Shown in pieces: positions 31,404 through 40,503 of a DNA stretch of 64,000 nucleotides. This stretch comes from Archangium lansingense. GTDB taxonomy: Bacteria; Myxococcota; Myxococcia; Myxococcales; Myxococcaceae. A model generated the notes under the pieces. It had not been told where the DNA came from. It saw only the letters and a program-made list of their open reading frames with translations, and did not search any database. The position numbers and the translations under genes are program-made. The stretch is taken from NCBI RefSeq assembly GCF_026626635.1, contig NZ_JAPNKA010000001.1:10462501-10526500 (forward strand). Reading direction: 5' to 3'. Positions within the stretch are counted from its first letter, which is position 1; each line of letters opens with the position of its first letter.

Positions 31404-33929
31404 CTACCGGCAGCCTTTCTGCTTCTTCAGCCGCCCCTTCACCTGGCCCGAACCGGGAGCCACGGCCACGTCCACTTCATCGTGGCAACGCAGCTTGAGG
31501 CTCACCTGTTTCACTCCGTTGGGGAAGCGCACCCGGGCCGGCGTCTCGCCCCACTCCTTGCCAGCCGCGAAGATGGTGGCTCCGGAGGGAGTGGACGCCA
31601 CTTCCACCTCGAAGCCATCCGCCTCGAGCTTGAGCTGCACGTCCATCGGCTTGTCGCCAGCGGGAGGGTTGATGCGCTGCTGCGCAGGCTTGAAGCCCGG
31701 GGCGCTGGCCTCCACCAGCACCTCGGTGCCCGCGGTCAGCTCACCGAAGTAGGTGGAGCTGCTGCCCTTCTCGCGCACCACCTTGCCCTCCACCTTCAGC
31801 TCCGCGTCCGGCGGCTGGGTGACGATCACCACGCGCGCCATCTGCACCGTGCGCTCGAGCTTCACATCCACCCGTGCGGGCGTCATCCCCTCCTCGACCA
31901 CGACCTGCTGGGTGAAGGGATGGAAGCCCTCGGCACTCACCATCACCAGCGCCGGGCCCACCTTCACCTGCTGCAGCACGGGCCCGGGCTTGGACGTGTC
32001 CAGATCCTGGCCGCCCAAGCTCACCCGCACCGGGACCTTCAGGTCGGAGGGCACGTTCACCAGGATGTAGCCCATGGGCGCCGGCCGCGACATGACGAAG
32101 CCGGCCCCGCCCGCGATCAGCAGCAGCGCCACGGCGGCGATCCCCACGAGGATCGGCAGGCGGTTGGGCGCCGCCTTCGCGGGAGCCGGGGTGGGCGCCG
32201 ACGCTGGGGTCGGAGCAGAAGCCGCGACTGGGATACCCGCGCGATGGGCAGCGGCGGCCGCTCGCAGCGGGGTGGCTGGCGTGAGCTCCATCGCGTCCTG
32301 CGAATCCGGCTCATCCTCAATGAGAGGCGGAGGAGCCAGTGGGGGCCGCTGCACGGACGCCACGGGCATGGCCGTCAGCGAGGGCCGCGGCGAGGCCACG
32401 GGCAGCTCGGCCACCGGAGGATCCGTCGGCCGGACGGCGCGCAACCCATCCATCGTGTTGCGGCCCTGGCGGGCCACGGTGGTGCTCTCCGCGGACGGAG
32501 GGGCGGGCGCGAGCGTCGGAATCGACGGCCGCGGCGGCTGCGACACCGCCGGCGACCGAAGGCTGGCCATGCGCTGGGCCGGCTGCTCGTCGATGACGGG
32601 CGGGCGCGGCACCTCCACCGGAGTCACCGTCCGCCCAGGGCCCACGAGCCCCGGCTGGGTGGTGGGCTCCTCGAGGTACTCGGGGCTGCTGACCACCATG
32701 GTCGCGCCAGACTCCTCCTCGTCCGGCACCGGCGGAGCCGTGGGCACGGGCGCCGTCAGCTTGGGCATGGCCCCGAGCGTGGGCGCGCGGCGGACCCCTC
32801 CCAACGACGGGGTGGCGGGCATCGGAGGCGACACGGGCGGCGGGCTCGGAGGCACCGGCGCACTCGTCGGCACCTGCACCTGCGGAGCCGAGGGAACCCC
32901 GCTGAAGCCCATCTCGATGGCGGCCACCATGCCCTCGGGAGCCTTGATGTCCGCGTACTCCTGGATCCGCAGCTTCTCGCGCTCCACGTCCTCGGCGAAG
33001 GTGGACTTCATGTACTGCATGAGGTCCTTGCGCCCGAAAATGGATTCCGAGGTGAGCAGGAAGCGCTGCAGGTCGTCGCCCAGCTCGTTGGCGTACTGGT
33101 AGCGCTCGTCCACGTCTCGCGCGAGCGCCTTGAGGACGATCTTCTCCAGCGCCTCGGGGATGCGCCGGTTGTAGGTAGAGGGCGGGGCCACCTCGGCCTT
33201 GCGCACCTTCTCCAGCACGCTGAAGTCGCTGTCACCCACGAAGAGCCGCTCACCGGTGAGCATCTCGTAGAGACACACGCCGATGGCGAAGATGTCCGAG
33301 CGCCGGTCCAGCGGCATGCCGCGGATCTGCTCCGGGCTCATGTAGCCGAACTTGCCCTTGAGGATGCCGGCCTGCGTCTTGGTGGCCTTGCCCGCCGCCT
33401 TCGCGATGCCGAAGTCGATGACCTTGACCTCGCCCTCGAAGGAGATGAGGACGTTCTGCGGCGAGATGTCGCGGTGGACGATGTTGAGGTCCTGGCCCTG
33501 GTTGCTCTTCTTGCGGTGGGCGTAGTCCAGGCCCTCGCACATCTTGGAGACCATGAAGGCCACCAGCGGCACGGGCGCGGGCTCCCCCTTCTTCCGGCAC
33601 CGGTCGAAGATGGCCCGCATGTCCTTGCCGGGGATGTACTCCATCGCGATGAAGTAGCTGTTGGTGATCTGCCCCAGCTCGTAGATCTGCGCGATGTTGG
33701 CGTGGTTCAGCTGGACGCTGATCTTCGCCTCATCGATGAACATCGAAATGAATTCATCGTCCTCGGCGATATTCGGGAGGATGCGCTTGATGGCGACGAG
33801 GCGCTCGAAACCTCCCGCGCCGAACATCTTTCCGCGCCACACTTCCGCCATGCCGCCGATGTTGATGCGGTCGAGGAGGAGGTATTTCCCAAACGGGATG
33901 GGCTGCCGCTTCGGTTGAGTGGTCGTCAC
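31404..33929 (-). CDS. Hanks-type Ser/Thr protein kinase with C-terminal PEGA domains
   Basis: An 841-residue membrane kinase. The kinase domain is at about 13-290: Gly loop INIGGMAEVWRG, Lys48 in VAIK, catalytic HRDISPQN (H152-N159) and DFG at 172-174. Residues 350-590 are a Pro/Ala-rich cytoplasmic linker. A membrane helix at about 600-620 (ILVGIAAVALLLIAGGAGF) is followed by an extracytoplasmic part with two or three PEGA-type beta repeats (YILVNVPSDLKVPVRVSLGG, ARVVIVTQPPDAELKVEG, FEVEVASTPSGATIFAAG). The GTG start is at 33929. The HRDISPQN form is common in myxobacterial kinases. Substrates are unknown. Confidence 0.93.
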   Translation of the reverse strand: MTTTQPKRQPIPFGKYLLLDRINIGGMAEVWRGKMFGAGGFERLVAIKRILPNIAEDDEFISMFIDEAKISVQLNHANIAQIYELGQITNSYFIAMEYIPGKDMRAIFDRCRKKGEPAPVPLVAFMVSKMCEGLDYAHRKKSNQGQDLNIVHRDISPQNVLISFEGEVKVIDFGIAKAAGKATKTQAGILKGKFGYMSPEQIRGMPLDRRSDIFAIGVCLYEMLTGERLFVGDSDFSVLEKVRKAEVAPPSTYNRRIPEALEKIVLKALARDVDERYQYANELGDDLQRFLLTSESIFGRKDLMQYMKSTFAEDVEREKLRIQEYADIKAPEGMVAAIEMGFSGVPSAPQVQVPTSAPVPPSPPPVSPPMPATPSLGGVRRAPTLGAMPKLTAPVPTAPPVPDEEESGATMVVSSPEYLEEPTTQPGLVGPGRTVTPVEVPRPPVIDEQPAQRMASLRSPAVSQPPRPSIPTLAPAPPSAESTTVARQGRNTMDGLRAVRPTDPPVAELPVASPRPSLTAMPVASVQRPPLAPPPLIEDEPDSQDAMELTPATPLRAAAAAHRAGIPVAASAPTPASAPTPAPAKAAPNRLPILVGIAAVALLLIAGGAGFVMSRPAPMGYILVNVPSDLKVPVRVSLGGQDLDTSKPGPVLQQVKVGPALVMVSAEGFHPFTQQVVVEEGMTPARVDVKLERTVQMARVVIVTQPPDAELKVEGKVVREKGSSSTYFGELTAGTEVLVEASAPGFKPAQQRINPPAGDKPMDVQLKLEADGFEVEVASTPSGATIFAAGKEWGETPARVRFPNGVKQVSLKLRCHDEVDVAVAPGSGQVKGRLKKQKGCR

Positions 33930-34030
33930 GTGGGTGCGTGGCTCGGTGTTTGAAGGCCGAGCCTATCGACCGCCCCTCCATAGGGTCAACCGCGCGCCGT
34001 CCCCCACCCGCAGAACTTCTCGCGTCATGC

Positions 34031-34825
34031 TCAGGGAGTGGGAGCCGGTGCCAGGGCCCCGGCGTCTGTTGACGCAGGAGTTACAGAGGGAGTGGGAGCC
34101 TCGGGAGGGGGCTCCAGCGGGAGGGCGAGCGGCGCTCCCTCCTCGGACAGTGTGGGTTGCACGACCGCCACGTACGGCTCGCCCTCCACGCTGAAGACCG
34201 AGGGGAGGCCAAAGCGCTCGCCCGCTGGGAGGGCGACCAGGGAGACCCAGGCCCGCTCGCGCCCTGGTGCCACGCAGTAGATGAGCGTCCCCACGGCGAG
34301 GCCCGGCGCCTCCCGGACAGGGCCCTGGCACGCTTGACGCACCTGGAGCGACCAGGCCGGTACGCGTTGTCCCCGGACGAGGTACGGGGGTGGCTCCAGC
34401 TCCGCCAACAGGGGCTGCAACACCGCCGGCTCCGAGGGGACGGTGCGCCCATCGGCCAGCGCCTCGGCCTTGTCCTTGAACTGGCTCACCACCATGGCGG
34501 CCACGTCCTCGGGGCGCAGCGGCATTTGTTGCTCGGCAAGCAACAAGTCGAAGAAGAGCGCACACACCAGGAGGATGGGCAACAGCCGGTAGCCCTTGAA
34601 GTCCTCGCCCCTGCCTCGCACCAGTCCCCACAGGACGACGCCCAGCACCCCCACGGTCGCGGCCAGCACCACGGCGGGCCACAGCACGGCGGGCGGCTCC
34701 AGGAAGGCGGACACCTCGGCACTCCGGGCGCGCGAGGCGTCCAGCAGTTCGCCCCCGTAGAGCCACGCGAGGGTGGCCAGGCAGATGGCGTTCGCGAGGA
34801 GCGTCTTGAGCGGGGGCAGCTTCAT
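34031..34825 (-). CDS. Membrane protein downstream of FtsX-type permease
   Basis: A 264-residue protein with three predicted membrane segments (about 8-26, 46-69 and 80-96) and an extracytoplasmic C-terminal domain that ends in a Pro/Ala-rich tail. The family is not recognised. Its ATG overlaps the stop of the permease gene by four bases (ATGA), so it is translationally coupled to the ABC transporter and is probably a partner of that system. Next on the same strand is the PEGA kinase, 101 bases further on. Confidence 0.7.
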   Translation of the reverse strand: MKLPPLKTLLANAICLATLAWLYGGELLDASRARSAEVSAFLEPPAVLWPAVVLAATVGVLGVVLWGLVRGRGEDFKGYRLLPILLVCALFFDLLLAEQQMPLRPEDVAAMVVSQFKDKAEALADGRTVPSEPAVLQPLLAELEPPPYLVRGQRVPAWSLQVRQACQGPVREAPGLAVGTLIYCVAPGRERAWVSLVALPAGERFGLPSVFSVEGEPYVAVVQPTLSEEGAPLALPLEPPPEAPTPSVTPASTDAGALAPAPTP

Positions 34826-36105
34826 CCGGCGAGCGTGCGGGCGGGATCCGTGGCAGCGGCCCGATGGCTGGGGAACCAGGCACCCGCCACCGCGGCCACC
34901 AGCCCGAGCAACACGCCGCCCACCACCACAGGCCAGGGGAAGGAGAAGAAGCTCTCGGGCTTGAAGGGGAACTGCGGCAGGTAGGAGACGGCGAGCCGGT
35001 CAATGAGCAGCGCCAGCAGGAGCGCGAAGACGGTCCCCAGGAAGCCACCGGCCAGCCCCACCACACCCGCCTCGGCCAGGACGATGTTGCGCACATCCGA
35101 GCGCGAGGCCCCCACCGCCTGCATGACGCCAATCTCCTTGGCCCGCGCGCGCACCGAGGCGCTCAGCGCATGGGCGATGTTCACCGCCGCGAGCACGCAG
35201 ATGAGGATGGACAGCAGCGCCAGCGCGGACGTGGTGAGCGTCACCGCCGCGCCCACGTTCTCCGCGAGCCGCCGCTCCTGGTCGTCAATCTCCAGACCCA
35301 TCTCCTTCACCGCCGCCACGATGCTCGGCACGGCGCCAGGGCTGGTGGCCACCAGGGTGATGCCGGAGTACGTCTCCGCGTCCTGGCCCAGCTCGCGGTT
35401 GAGGCGGATGGCGGCGTCCAGGGGGATGGTGACACCCGCGAGCAGCGCCCGGTCGGACGCGCCCACCACCTGCACCTGGGACGAGATGACCGCGACGTTG
35501 GGCAACGGCGCGGTCACATAGGAGCGGTTGAAGTCCACCGGAAGGGTGAAGCCCACGAGCAGTCCCGGCGTGAGCGTTGGCAGCTTGCGGGCCGGGGCGA
35601 AGGTGTTGTTGTAGATCTCCAGCAGCCGCGTGGAGATGAGGCCCGGCAGCGGCTGGCCCGGTCCGGGGTCCACGAACTTGCCGAGCTGCACGTCCCCCTC
35701 GACGAGGCCGGGCTCCACTCCGACCGCGAGGACATCCATGCCCATGCGCAGCTTCCGGCCAAAGAAGTCCCCGTTGTAGAGGCTCGCCGCGGGGGCTCGC
35801 ACACTCATCTTCCGATAGAGCTTCTCCACGTCGGGCAGCGCCTGGAGCCGCTCCACCATGGTCGCGTCCAGCTTGCCGCCCCCGAGGAACGAGCCGAGCG
35901 ACACCGCGGGGGGCACCACGTCCACCAGCCGCGCGTCGTTGGGGAAGATGCGCTCGCGGATGACGCGGCCCACGCCCAGGCCCAGGCCCAGGAAGAAGAC
36001 GAGCGCGCCCACCCCCATGGCCACGCCGAAGGCGGAGAAGAACGCGCCCCGCCGCTCGCGCGCGAGGCTCAGCCGCACCAGCTGGGACAGCGCCGCCAGC
36101 CTCAT
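34822..36105 (-). CDS. FtsX/MacB-type ABC transporter permease
   Basis: A 427-residue permease. It has one N-terminal membrane helix (about 22-46), a large periplasmic MacB-PCD-like domain (about 55-290) and three C-terminal helices carrying the FtsX signature (SVRARAKEIGVMQAVGASRSDV). Such permeases belong to MacB/LolCE-type mechanotransmission ABC systems, which work on lipoproteins or envelope targets, not by ordinary import. It overlaps the membrane-protein gene downstream and is four bases from the ATPase gene upstream (overlap at 36102-36105). Confidence 0.9.
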   Translation of the reverse strand: MRLAALSQLVRLSLARERRGAFFSAFGVAMGVGALVFFLGLGLGVGRVIRERIFPNDARLVDVVPPAVSLGSFLGGGKLDATMVERLQALPDVEKLYRKMSVRAPAASLYNGDFFGRKLRMGMDVLAVGVEPGLVEGDVQLGKFVDPGPGQPLPGLISTRLLEIYNNTFAPARKLPTLTPGLLVGFTLPVDFNRSYVTAPLPNVAVISSQVQVVGASDRALLAGVTIPLDAAIRLNRELGQDAETYSGITLVATSPGAVPSIVAAVKEMGLEIDDQERRLAENVGAAVTLTTSALALLSILICVLAAVNIAHALSASVRARAKEIGVMQAVGASRSDVRNIVLAEAGVVGLAGGFLGTVFALLLALLIDRLAVSYLPQFPFKPESFFSFPWPVVVGGVLLGLVAAVAGAWFPSHRAAATDPARTLAG

Positions 36106-36797
36106 GACACACCTCCCGCCAGCGCGGCCCGGGGCTCCTCGACGAGCCGTCCCTCCTTGAGGCGCAGCACACGCCGGGCCGCCGAGCTCATCCGCTCCTC
36201 GTGGGTGACGGCGAGCAGGGTGATGCCCTCGCGGTTCAGCTCCTCGAAGAGCGAGATGACCCCGGCGCCCGTGGCCGCATCGAGGTTCCCGGTAGGCTCG
36301 TCACACAGCAGCAACTTGGGGCCGGTGAAGAGGGCGCGGGCAATGGCCACACGCTGCCGCTCGCCACCGGAGAGCCGCACCGGGGCGCGGTCCTTCTTGG
36401 CCAGCAGGCCCACCCGGTCAAGCAGGGACTCGGCGCGCTTGCGGGCGTCGGAAGAGGCGGCGCCGAAGTGCGAGGGCATCAGCACGTTCTCCACCGCGGA
36501 CAGGTTGGGGATGAGGTGGAAGGACTGGAAGACGAAGCCCACGTGCTCGTTGCGGAAGCGCGCGAGCTCCTTGTCCTTCAGGCCGGACAGCTTCACTCCG
36601 GCCACCTCCACGTCGCCCTGGTAGTGCACGTCCAGCCCGCCCAGCAGGTGCAGCAAGGTGGACTTGCCGCTGCCGGAAGGGCCTACCACCGCGACGAAGT
36701 CACCATCCGCCACGTCGAGCGAGAGCCCATCGAGGACGCGCACCTCGGTGCCGTCCCCATCCACGTACTGTTTGACGATGTCGCGTGCGCGTATCAA
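36102..36797 (-). CDS. LolD/MacB-type ABC transporter ATPase
   Basis: A 231-residue ABC ATPase. Walker A is GPSGSGKST at 39-47, the Q-loop is VFQSF, the signature is LSGGERQR and Walker B is LLLCDEPTGNLD, with an H-loop in AVTHEE. LNRE-type spacing and NLD are typical of the LolD/MacB/FtsE subgroup. The start codon is TTG (36797), overlapping the TGA stop of the upstream lipoprotein gene. It energises the adjacent FtsX-type permease. Confidence 0.92.
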   Translation of the reverse strand: MIRARDIVKQYVDGDGTEVRVLDGLSLDVADGDFVAVVGPSGSGKSTLLHLLGGLDVHYQGDVEVAGVKLSGLKDKELARFRNEHVGFVFQSFHLIPNLSAVENVLMPSHFGAASSDARKRAESLLDRVGLLAKKDRAPVRLSGGERQRVAIARALFTGPKLLLCDEPTGNLDAATGAGVISLFEELNREGITLLAVTHEERMSSAARRVLRLKEGRLVEEPRAALAGGVS

Positions 36798-38404
36798 TGG
36801 GGTGCCAACCAGAGGGTGAGCTCGGCCTGCAGGGCCTTCTCCTTCTCGGAGAGGCCCAGCGTGACCGCGCGAAGGTCATCCGTGGCGTCCAACCAGCGCA
36901 CCGTGGTCGCCTTGATGGCGAAGCCGCCGATGCCCCAGGCCTCGGAGGGAAGCGCCCTCACCGCGTCGGAGAGGCGATTCAGGTCCAACACCGCCCCCAG
37001 CACCGGCTTCTCGAGCGCCGGCCGCAGGTCCTCGGCCACGGAGCTGGTGCCCGGTGTGCCCTGGAGCCGGGTGAGCGCGGCCTCGAGGCGCGACTGGGGC
37101 GCGGCGAGCACCACCTTGTCGCCCACCGAGGCGAAGTGCGCGCCCTCGCCCTGCTTGTACGAGGTGAGGTAGACGCGCTGGCCGTTGACGTCCGAGGGCT
37201 TCACCTCGGCGCCGAAGCGCTGGGCGATGGGGGGCACCTTCTCCAGCGTGGAGGAGAGGCCGGCCGCGTCCTTCCCCTCCCCCACCACCACCAGGTGAAC
37301 GAAGCGGAAGGGATTGGTGCGCCGCAAGTCCAGGGACGGCACGCCAGCACTGAGCTGCACGGTGGGCGCCAGGGACACACCCGCGACGAGGCCGGGCTTG
37401 AGCTTGTCCAGCACCTCGCCCTTCAGGTCGAAGCCGCTCTCCTGCACCGCGCGGGTGACATAGGGGCCGACGAGGTAGGGCCAGACGCCGCCGAGCTGCG
37501 CGGGGTCTCCCCGGTAGCGCGCCACGAGGAAGCTGTCCTCCGGGAGGTAGCCGCTCAGGTCCGTGGCCTGCTGCGGCACGAGCGCGGCGAGCGAGGCCTG
37601 CGTGTCCGGCCACGGAGTGTCCATGCGCAGCGTCACCGCGCGATCCCCGAGCGAGCCCACCAGGGTGACGGACTGAACGGTACCGGCCGGGACGAGGAAG
37701 CCGATGCCGCCGGGGAGGAAGGCGTAGAAGTCGCGCTCGGCGGGCAGCCGCTTGAGGGAGGCGTTGAGGAGCGGCTCCTCGGCGAGAGACTTCTCCGCGG
37801 GCAGCGTGGCGTAACCGGAGAGCTGCGACACCATGGCGCCCGCGCCCAGCAGGGCGTAGTCGCCAGTGAAGAGGAGCCCCAGAGCGGGCTGCTGGGCGCC
37901 GGTCCGAGTGAAGGTGACGAGCGTCCCGCCGGCAACCTTCTGCTCGGCGGTCTGAGAGGCGCCGAGGCGGTCGCGGGCGAGCTTGGAGAAGGTCTCGCGA
38001 AGGGTCTTCTCGTCCTTCACGCCGAGCACGGAGAAGGCCTGGTTGTCACCGAGCAGGGCCGCACCCGCGCCCCGGGCGGGGTCGATACCCGCGGCCTCCA
38101 TGGCCTGGCGGCTGCGCAGGTCCACGCCCACCTGGCGCATGATGCTGGAGACGTAGGCCTCGGCGGATGAGGCGTTCTGGAGCTGGGCGACGAAGTTGGC
38201 CAGCTTGAGCTTCTGGAAGCGGGCGAGCCTCTCGCCGAAGGTGCCGAGATCGGGGACGACCAGGGCGGCCTGGGCGCCACGAGGCAGGAAACGGGCGGGG
38301 TTGGTCGTCTTCACCCCCTGGGCCCCCTGCTTGTCGCCGCAACGGGAACAGCCGGCGAACACGAGCAGCACGAGCAGGAGTAAAGGCGAAGCGCGGCGGA
38401 GCAT
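36794..38404 (-). CDS. DUF3352-like lipoprotein, first gene of ABC operon
   Basis: A 536-residue lipoprotein with lipobox FAGC at Cys19. The N-terminal part (LPRGAQAALVVPDLGTFGERL) and repeated blocks with helix-strand pattern (KDEKTLRETFSKLARDRLG; TPGTSSVAEDLRPALEKPVLGAVLDL) resemble DUF3352 extracytoplasmic proteins. The function of that group is unknown. It is first in a four-gene operon with overlapping reading frames: lipoprotein, ATPase, permease, membrane protein. It may be the periplasmic partner or cargo of the ABC system. Confidence 0.75.
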   Translation of the reverse strand: MLRRASPLLLLVLLVFAGCSRCGDKQGAQGVKTTNPARFLPRGAQAALVVPDLGTFGERLARFQKLKLANFVAQLQNASSAEAYVSSIMRQVGVDLRSRQAMEAAGIDPARGAGAALLGDNQAFSVLGVKDEKTLRETFSKLARDRLGASQTAEQKVAGGTLVTFTRTGAQQPALGLLFTGDYALLGAGAMVSQLSGYATLPAEKSLAEEPLLNASLKRLPAERDFYAFLPGGIGFLVPAGTVQSVTLVGSLGDRAVTLRMDTPWPDTQASLAALVPQQATDLSGYLPEDSFLVARYRGDPAQLGGVWPYLVGPYVTRAVQESGFDLKGEVLDKLKPGLVAGVSLAPTVQLSAGVPSLDLRRTNPFRFVHLVVVGEGKDAAGLSSTLEKVPPIAQRFGAEVKPSDVNGQRVYLTSYKQGEGAHFASVGDKVVLAAPQSRLEAALTRLQGTPGTSSVAEDLRPALEKPVLGAVLDLNRLSDAVRALPSEAWGIGGFAIKATTVRWLDATDDLRAVTLGLSEKEKALQAELTLWLAPH

Positions 38405-38584
38405 AGGAACGGGAGTGCAGACGGCCCCGGGCCCGGAGTCAAATTCTTCGTGCGGGAGCTTTGGAACGGCCGTCCAGGGGGTGACCTTGCCCTACCCGGA
38501 AGCGTACTGGGAGAGTGGGTGATCAACCCGCGACCCGGCGAGTCCAGGGGGGGCGGCGATCCCCCACAGGAGGCAAGCACCACC

Positions 38585-39688
38585 ATGTTCGAGTCCGTCA
38601 CGCGCAGGGCCGGCCTGCTGGCAGCGATGTTGCTGCTGGTCATGGGCACGGCGGCAGAGGCCACCACCGTCCGGGTCCACTACGACGTTGGCTACGGCAA
38701 CCGCATCACCATCCGGGGCAGCAAGACGCCCCTGTCCTGGACCACCGGCACCAACGCCACGTGGACCACGGGCAATGTCTGGACGCTGTCCTGGGCCAAC
38801 AGCGTGGGCGACGTGGAGGTGAAGCCTCTCGTCAATGACACGAGCTGGTCCACCGGCGCCAACTACCGCATCAAGGCTGGCGCCACGGTGGACATCTACC
38901 CGTTCTTCGGCGCGGCCTCAGGCCAGATGCAATACGTCTCCAACTTCTCCTCGCCGCAGTTCGGCAACGTGCGGACGCTCCGCATCTATCTGCCGCCGAG
39001 CTACTCGCTGAACCCGCTCAAGCGCTACCCGGTGCTGTACGCGCATGACGGGCAGAATCTCTTCAGTGCCTCCACCGCCACCTACGGCGTCGAGTGGCGG
39101 ATGGACGAGACGGCCAACTCGCTCATCGGCAGCGGCGCGATGGACGAGGTCATCATCGTGGGCATCGACAACGGCGGGGCCAACCGCATCTACGAGTACA
39201 CGCCCTGCTGCGATTCCCAGTACGGAGGCGGGGGCGCGGACAAGTATGAGCGCTTCATCCTCGACACGGTGAAGCCGTACATCGACCAGAACTTCCGGAC
39301 GCTGACGACGAAGGCGAACACGGCGCTGATCGGCTCGTCACTGGGAGGGCTGGTGTCGTTCTACATCGGGCGGCGCAACCCCACCGCCTTCGGGAAGCTG
39401 GCGGCGCTGTCGAGCTCGTTCTGGTGGAACAACCAAGCCCTGACGCAGCAGGTGGAAGCCGCCACCACGAAGGTGGCAGTGAACTTCTACATCGACGCGG
39501 GGACGAGCAGCGACGGGCTGACCGAGACGACGCGGATGCGGGACGCGCTGGTGGCGGATGGGTACGTGCAGGGCCAGGACCTGTACTACTACGTGGCCCA
39601 GGGCGCGGGACACAACGAGTCCTCCTGGGCGGCGCGGCTCAACATCCCGCTGACGTACCTGTTCCCCTGGCAGAGCACCGTCTACTGA
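38585..39688 (+). CDS. Secreted esterase with N-terminal carbohydrate-binding-like domain
   Basis: A 367-residue exported protein with a signal peptide at about 1-26. Residues 27-115 form a small beta domain (VRVHYDVGYGNRITIRGS, PLSW...TW) like starch-binding-type modules. Residues 120-367 are an Esterase D/Fes-like alpha/beta hydrolase, with RIYLPPSY and YPVLYAHDGQNLF before the nucleophile Ser in GSSLGG, and the likely catalytic His in GAGHNE near the end. AGGAGG lies 11 bases before the ATG. It probably deacylates a polysaccharide or a related ester; the substrate is unknown. Confidence 0.85.
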   Translation: MFESVTRRAGLLAAMLLLVMGTAAEATTVRVHYDVGYGNRITIRGSKTPLSWTTGTNATWTTGNVWTLSWANSVGDVEVKPLVNDTSWSTGANYRIKAGATVDIYPFFGAASGQMQYVSNFSSPQFGNVRTLRIYLPPSYSLNPLKRYPVLYAHDGQNLFSASTATYGVEWRMDETANSLIGSGAMDEVIIVGIDNGGANRIYEYTPCCDSQYGGGGADKYERFILDTVKPYIDQNFRTLTTKANTALIGSSLGGLVSFYIGRRNPTAFGKLAALSSSFWWNNQALTQQVEAATTKVAVNFYIDAGTSSDGLTETTRMRDALVADGYVQGQDLYYYVAQGAGHNESSWAARLNIPLTYLFPWQSTVY

Positions 39689-39690
39689 GC

Positions 39691-39715
39691 CGGCTCCGCC
39701 CGCCTTCGGGAGCCG
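39691..39715 (+). terminator. Hairpin after esterase gene
   Basis: CGGCTCC (39691-39697) pairs with GGAGCCG (39709-39715) just after the esterase stop codon. There is no T-run. A second GC-rich dyad, CCGCGGCGG (39729-39737) with CCGCCGCGG (39750-39758), follows. Confidence 0.4.
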
Positions 39716-39891
39716 CGCCGAAGCATGCCCGCGGCGGCGAGCAGCACCACCGCCGCGGCGCAGCGGAAGGACCCGCGTGGCGGAACCGATAGCCTTGACG
39801 GGGAACTGGAGACAGGTGCTGGGCGACTACAAGGGACCGGCTCGCGATGCATGCGCACGGATCCATGCCCATGCGTCATGAGGGCTCAGCT

Positions 39892-40272
39892 CTACAAGGT
39901 GCAGCGACGCACGTTCGCATTGTAGCCGTTGTTGCAGGAACCACAATCCGACATCGAGTTGTCGCAGGCCAACCCCCGGTCTGAATAGCCACTGGGGCAG
40001 TACCAATTGCTGCACTGCCAGAAATCACTCGTATTGGCGTCGCAGTTTGTAACGCTGTAGGGGTGCGGGCTGCCGCTACAGGCCCAACTGCACGAAGAGT
40101 CACATACGTAGCCAACCGGGTGATAACCCGCAGGGCAATAGGGGTTACCCGGGCAAACCGCCAGTTCCGCAGTCACCGTCCCCACAGACTCCACCGACTC
40201 CTCGGCCGTATTCGCGCCACAGGCCGCCAGCAACAGCACCGTCCCCACCACGAGGCTCAGCTTCTTCAGCAA
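39892..40272 (-). CDS. Cysteine-rich lipoprotein with duplicated module
   Basis: A 126-residue lipoprotein with lipobox LAAC at Cys18. The mature protein is rich in Cys, Tyr, Asn and Ser. Two similar modules are visible, YCPAGYHPVGYVCDSSC and YCPSGYSDRGLACDNS, separated by a CSGSPHPYSVTNC/QCSNW stretch. I infer a small disulfide-linked surface domain. The start is TTG at 40272 because AGGAG stands six bases upstream and the product then begins MLKKLSL; an ATG in another frame stops after three codons, and the longer in-frame start at 40338 would lack a signal peptide. The gene lies in a locally lower-GC patch. Confidence 0.7.
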   Translation of the reverse strand: MLKKLSLVVGTVLLLAACGANTAEESVESVGTVTAELAVCPGNPYCPAGYHPVGYVCDSSCSWACSGSPHPYSVTNCDANTSDFWQCSNWYCPSGYSDRGLACDNSMSDCGSCNNGYNANVRRCTL

Positions 40273-40280
40273 GACATTCT

Positions 40281-40341
40281 CCTGGCAATCAGTGTCTTGA
40301 ACGGACTCACGAAACATTGCCAGTTCAATTCCTGGCAATGT
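40281..40341. promoter_or_regulatory. Inverted repeat with TGGCAAT boxes upstream of cysteine-rich lipoprotein
   Basis: ACATTGCCAG (40314-40323) and CTGGCAATGT (40332-40341) are perfect 10-base arms around TTCAATTC. A third copy of the core TGGCAAT occurs at 40283-40289, beside the ribosome site of the lipoprotein gene. The set may be an operator or a 5' leader stem-loop of that gene; a terminator for the gene ending at 40504 is less likely at this distance. Confidence 0.5.
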
Positions 40342-40503
40342 GAATGAAGCTCGCCAGTCTGTCTAGCGGGAAGATGGCCGCGACAGGGACGGCAATTCCT
40401 GCGCGTCCCGCGCCCTGCGCACCGCAAGCAGTCCGCGCGATATGACTCACGAAACCACCCCTACGCTGTCTGGAGTTGGAAGAGGAACCTCTTGGCCCCT
40501 GCC

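Noticed and set aside
31482..33953. Long open frame of more than 800 codons opposite the PEGA kinase gene
   Set aside because: It is antisense to a gene with clear kinase and PEGA motifs. Its product is rich in His, Arg and Gly with no recognisable domain, as expected from the high-GC opposite frame. Similar long shadows at 16374-18656, 17830-19926, 22643-24178 and 47031-48707 were dropped for the same reason.
39682..39879. Minus-strand frame ending in Cys, a hydrophobic stretch and RRGSRRR, like a MYXO-CTERM sorting tail
   Set aside because: Only 65 codons exist, there is no signal peptide or domain before the tail, and it overlaps the end of the esterase gene. A chance frame or a decayed remnant cannot be told apart.
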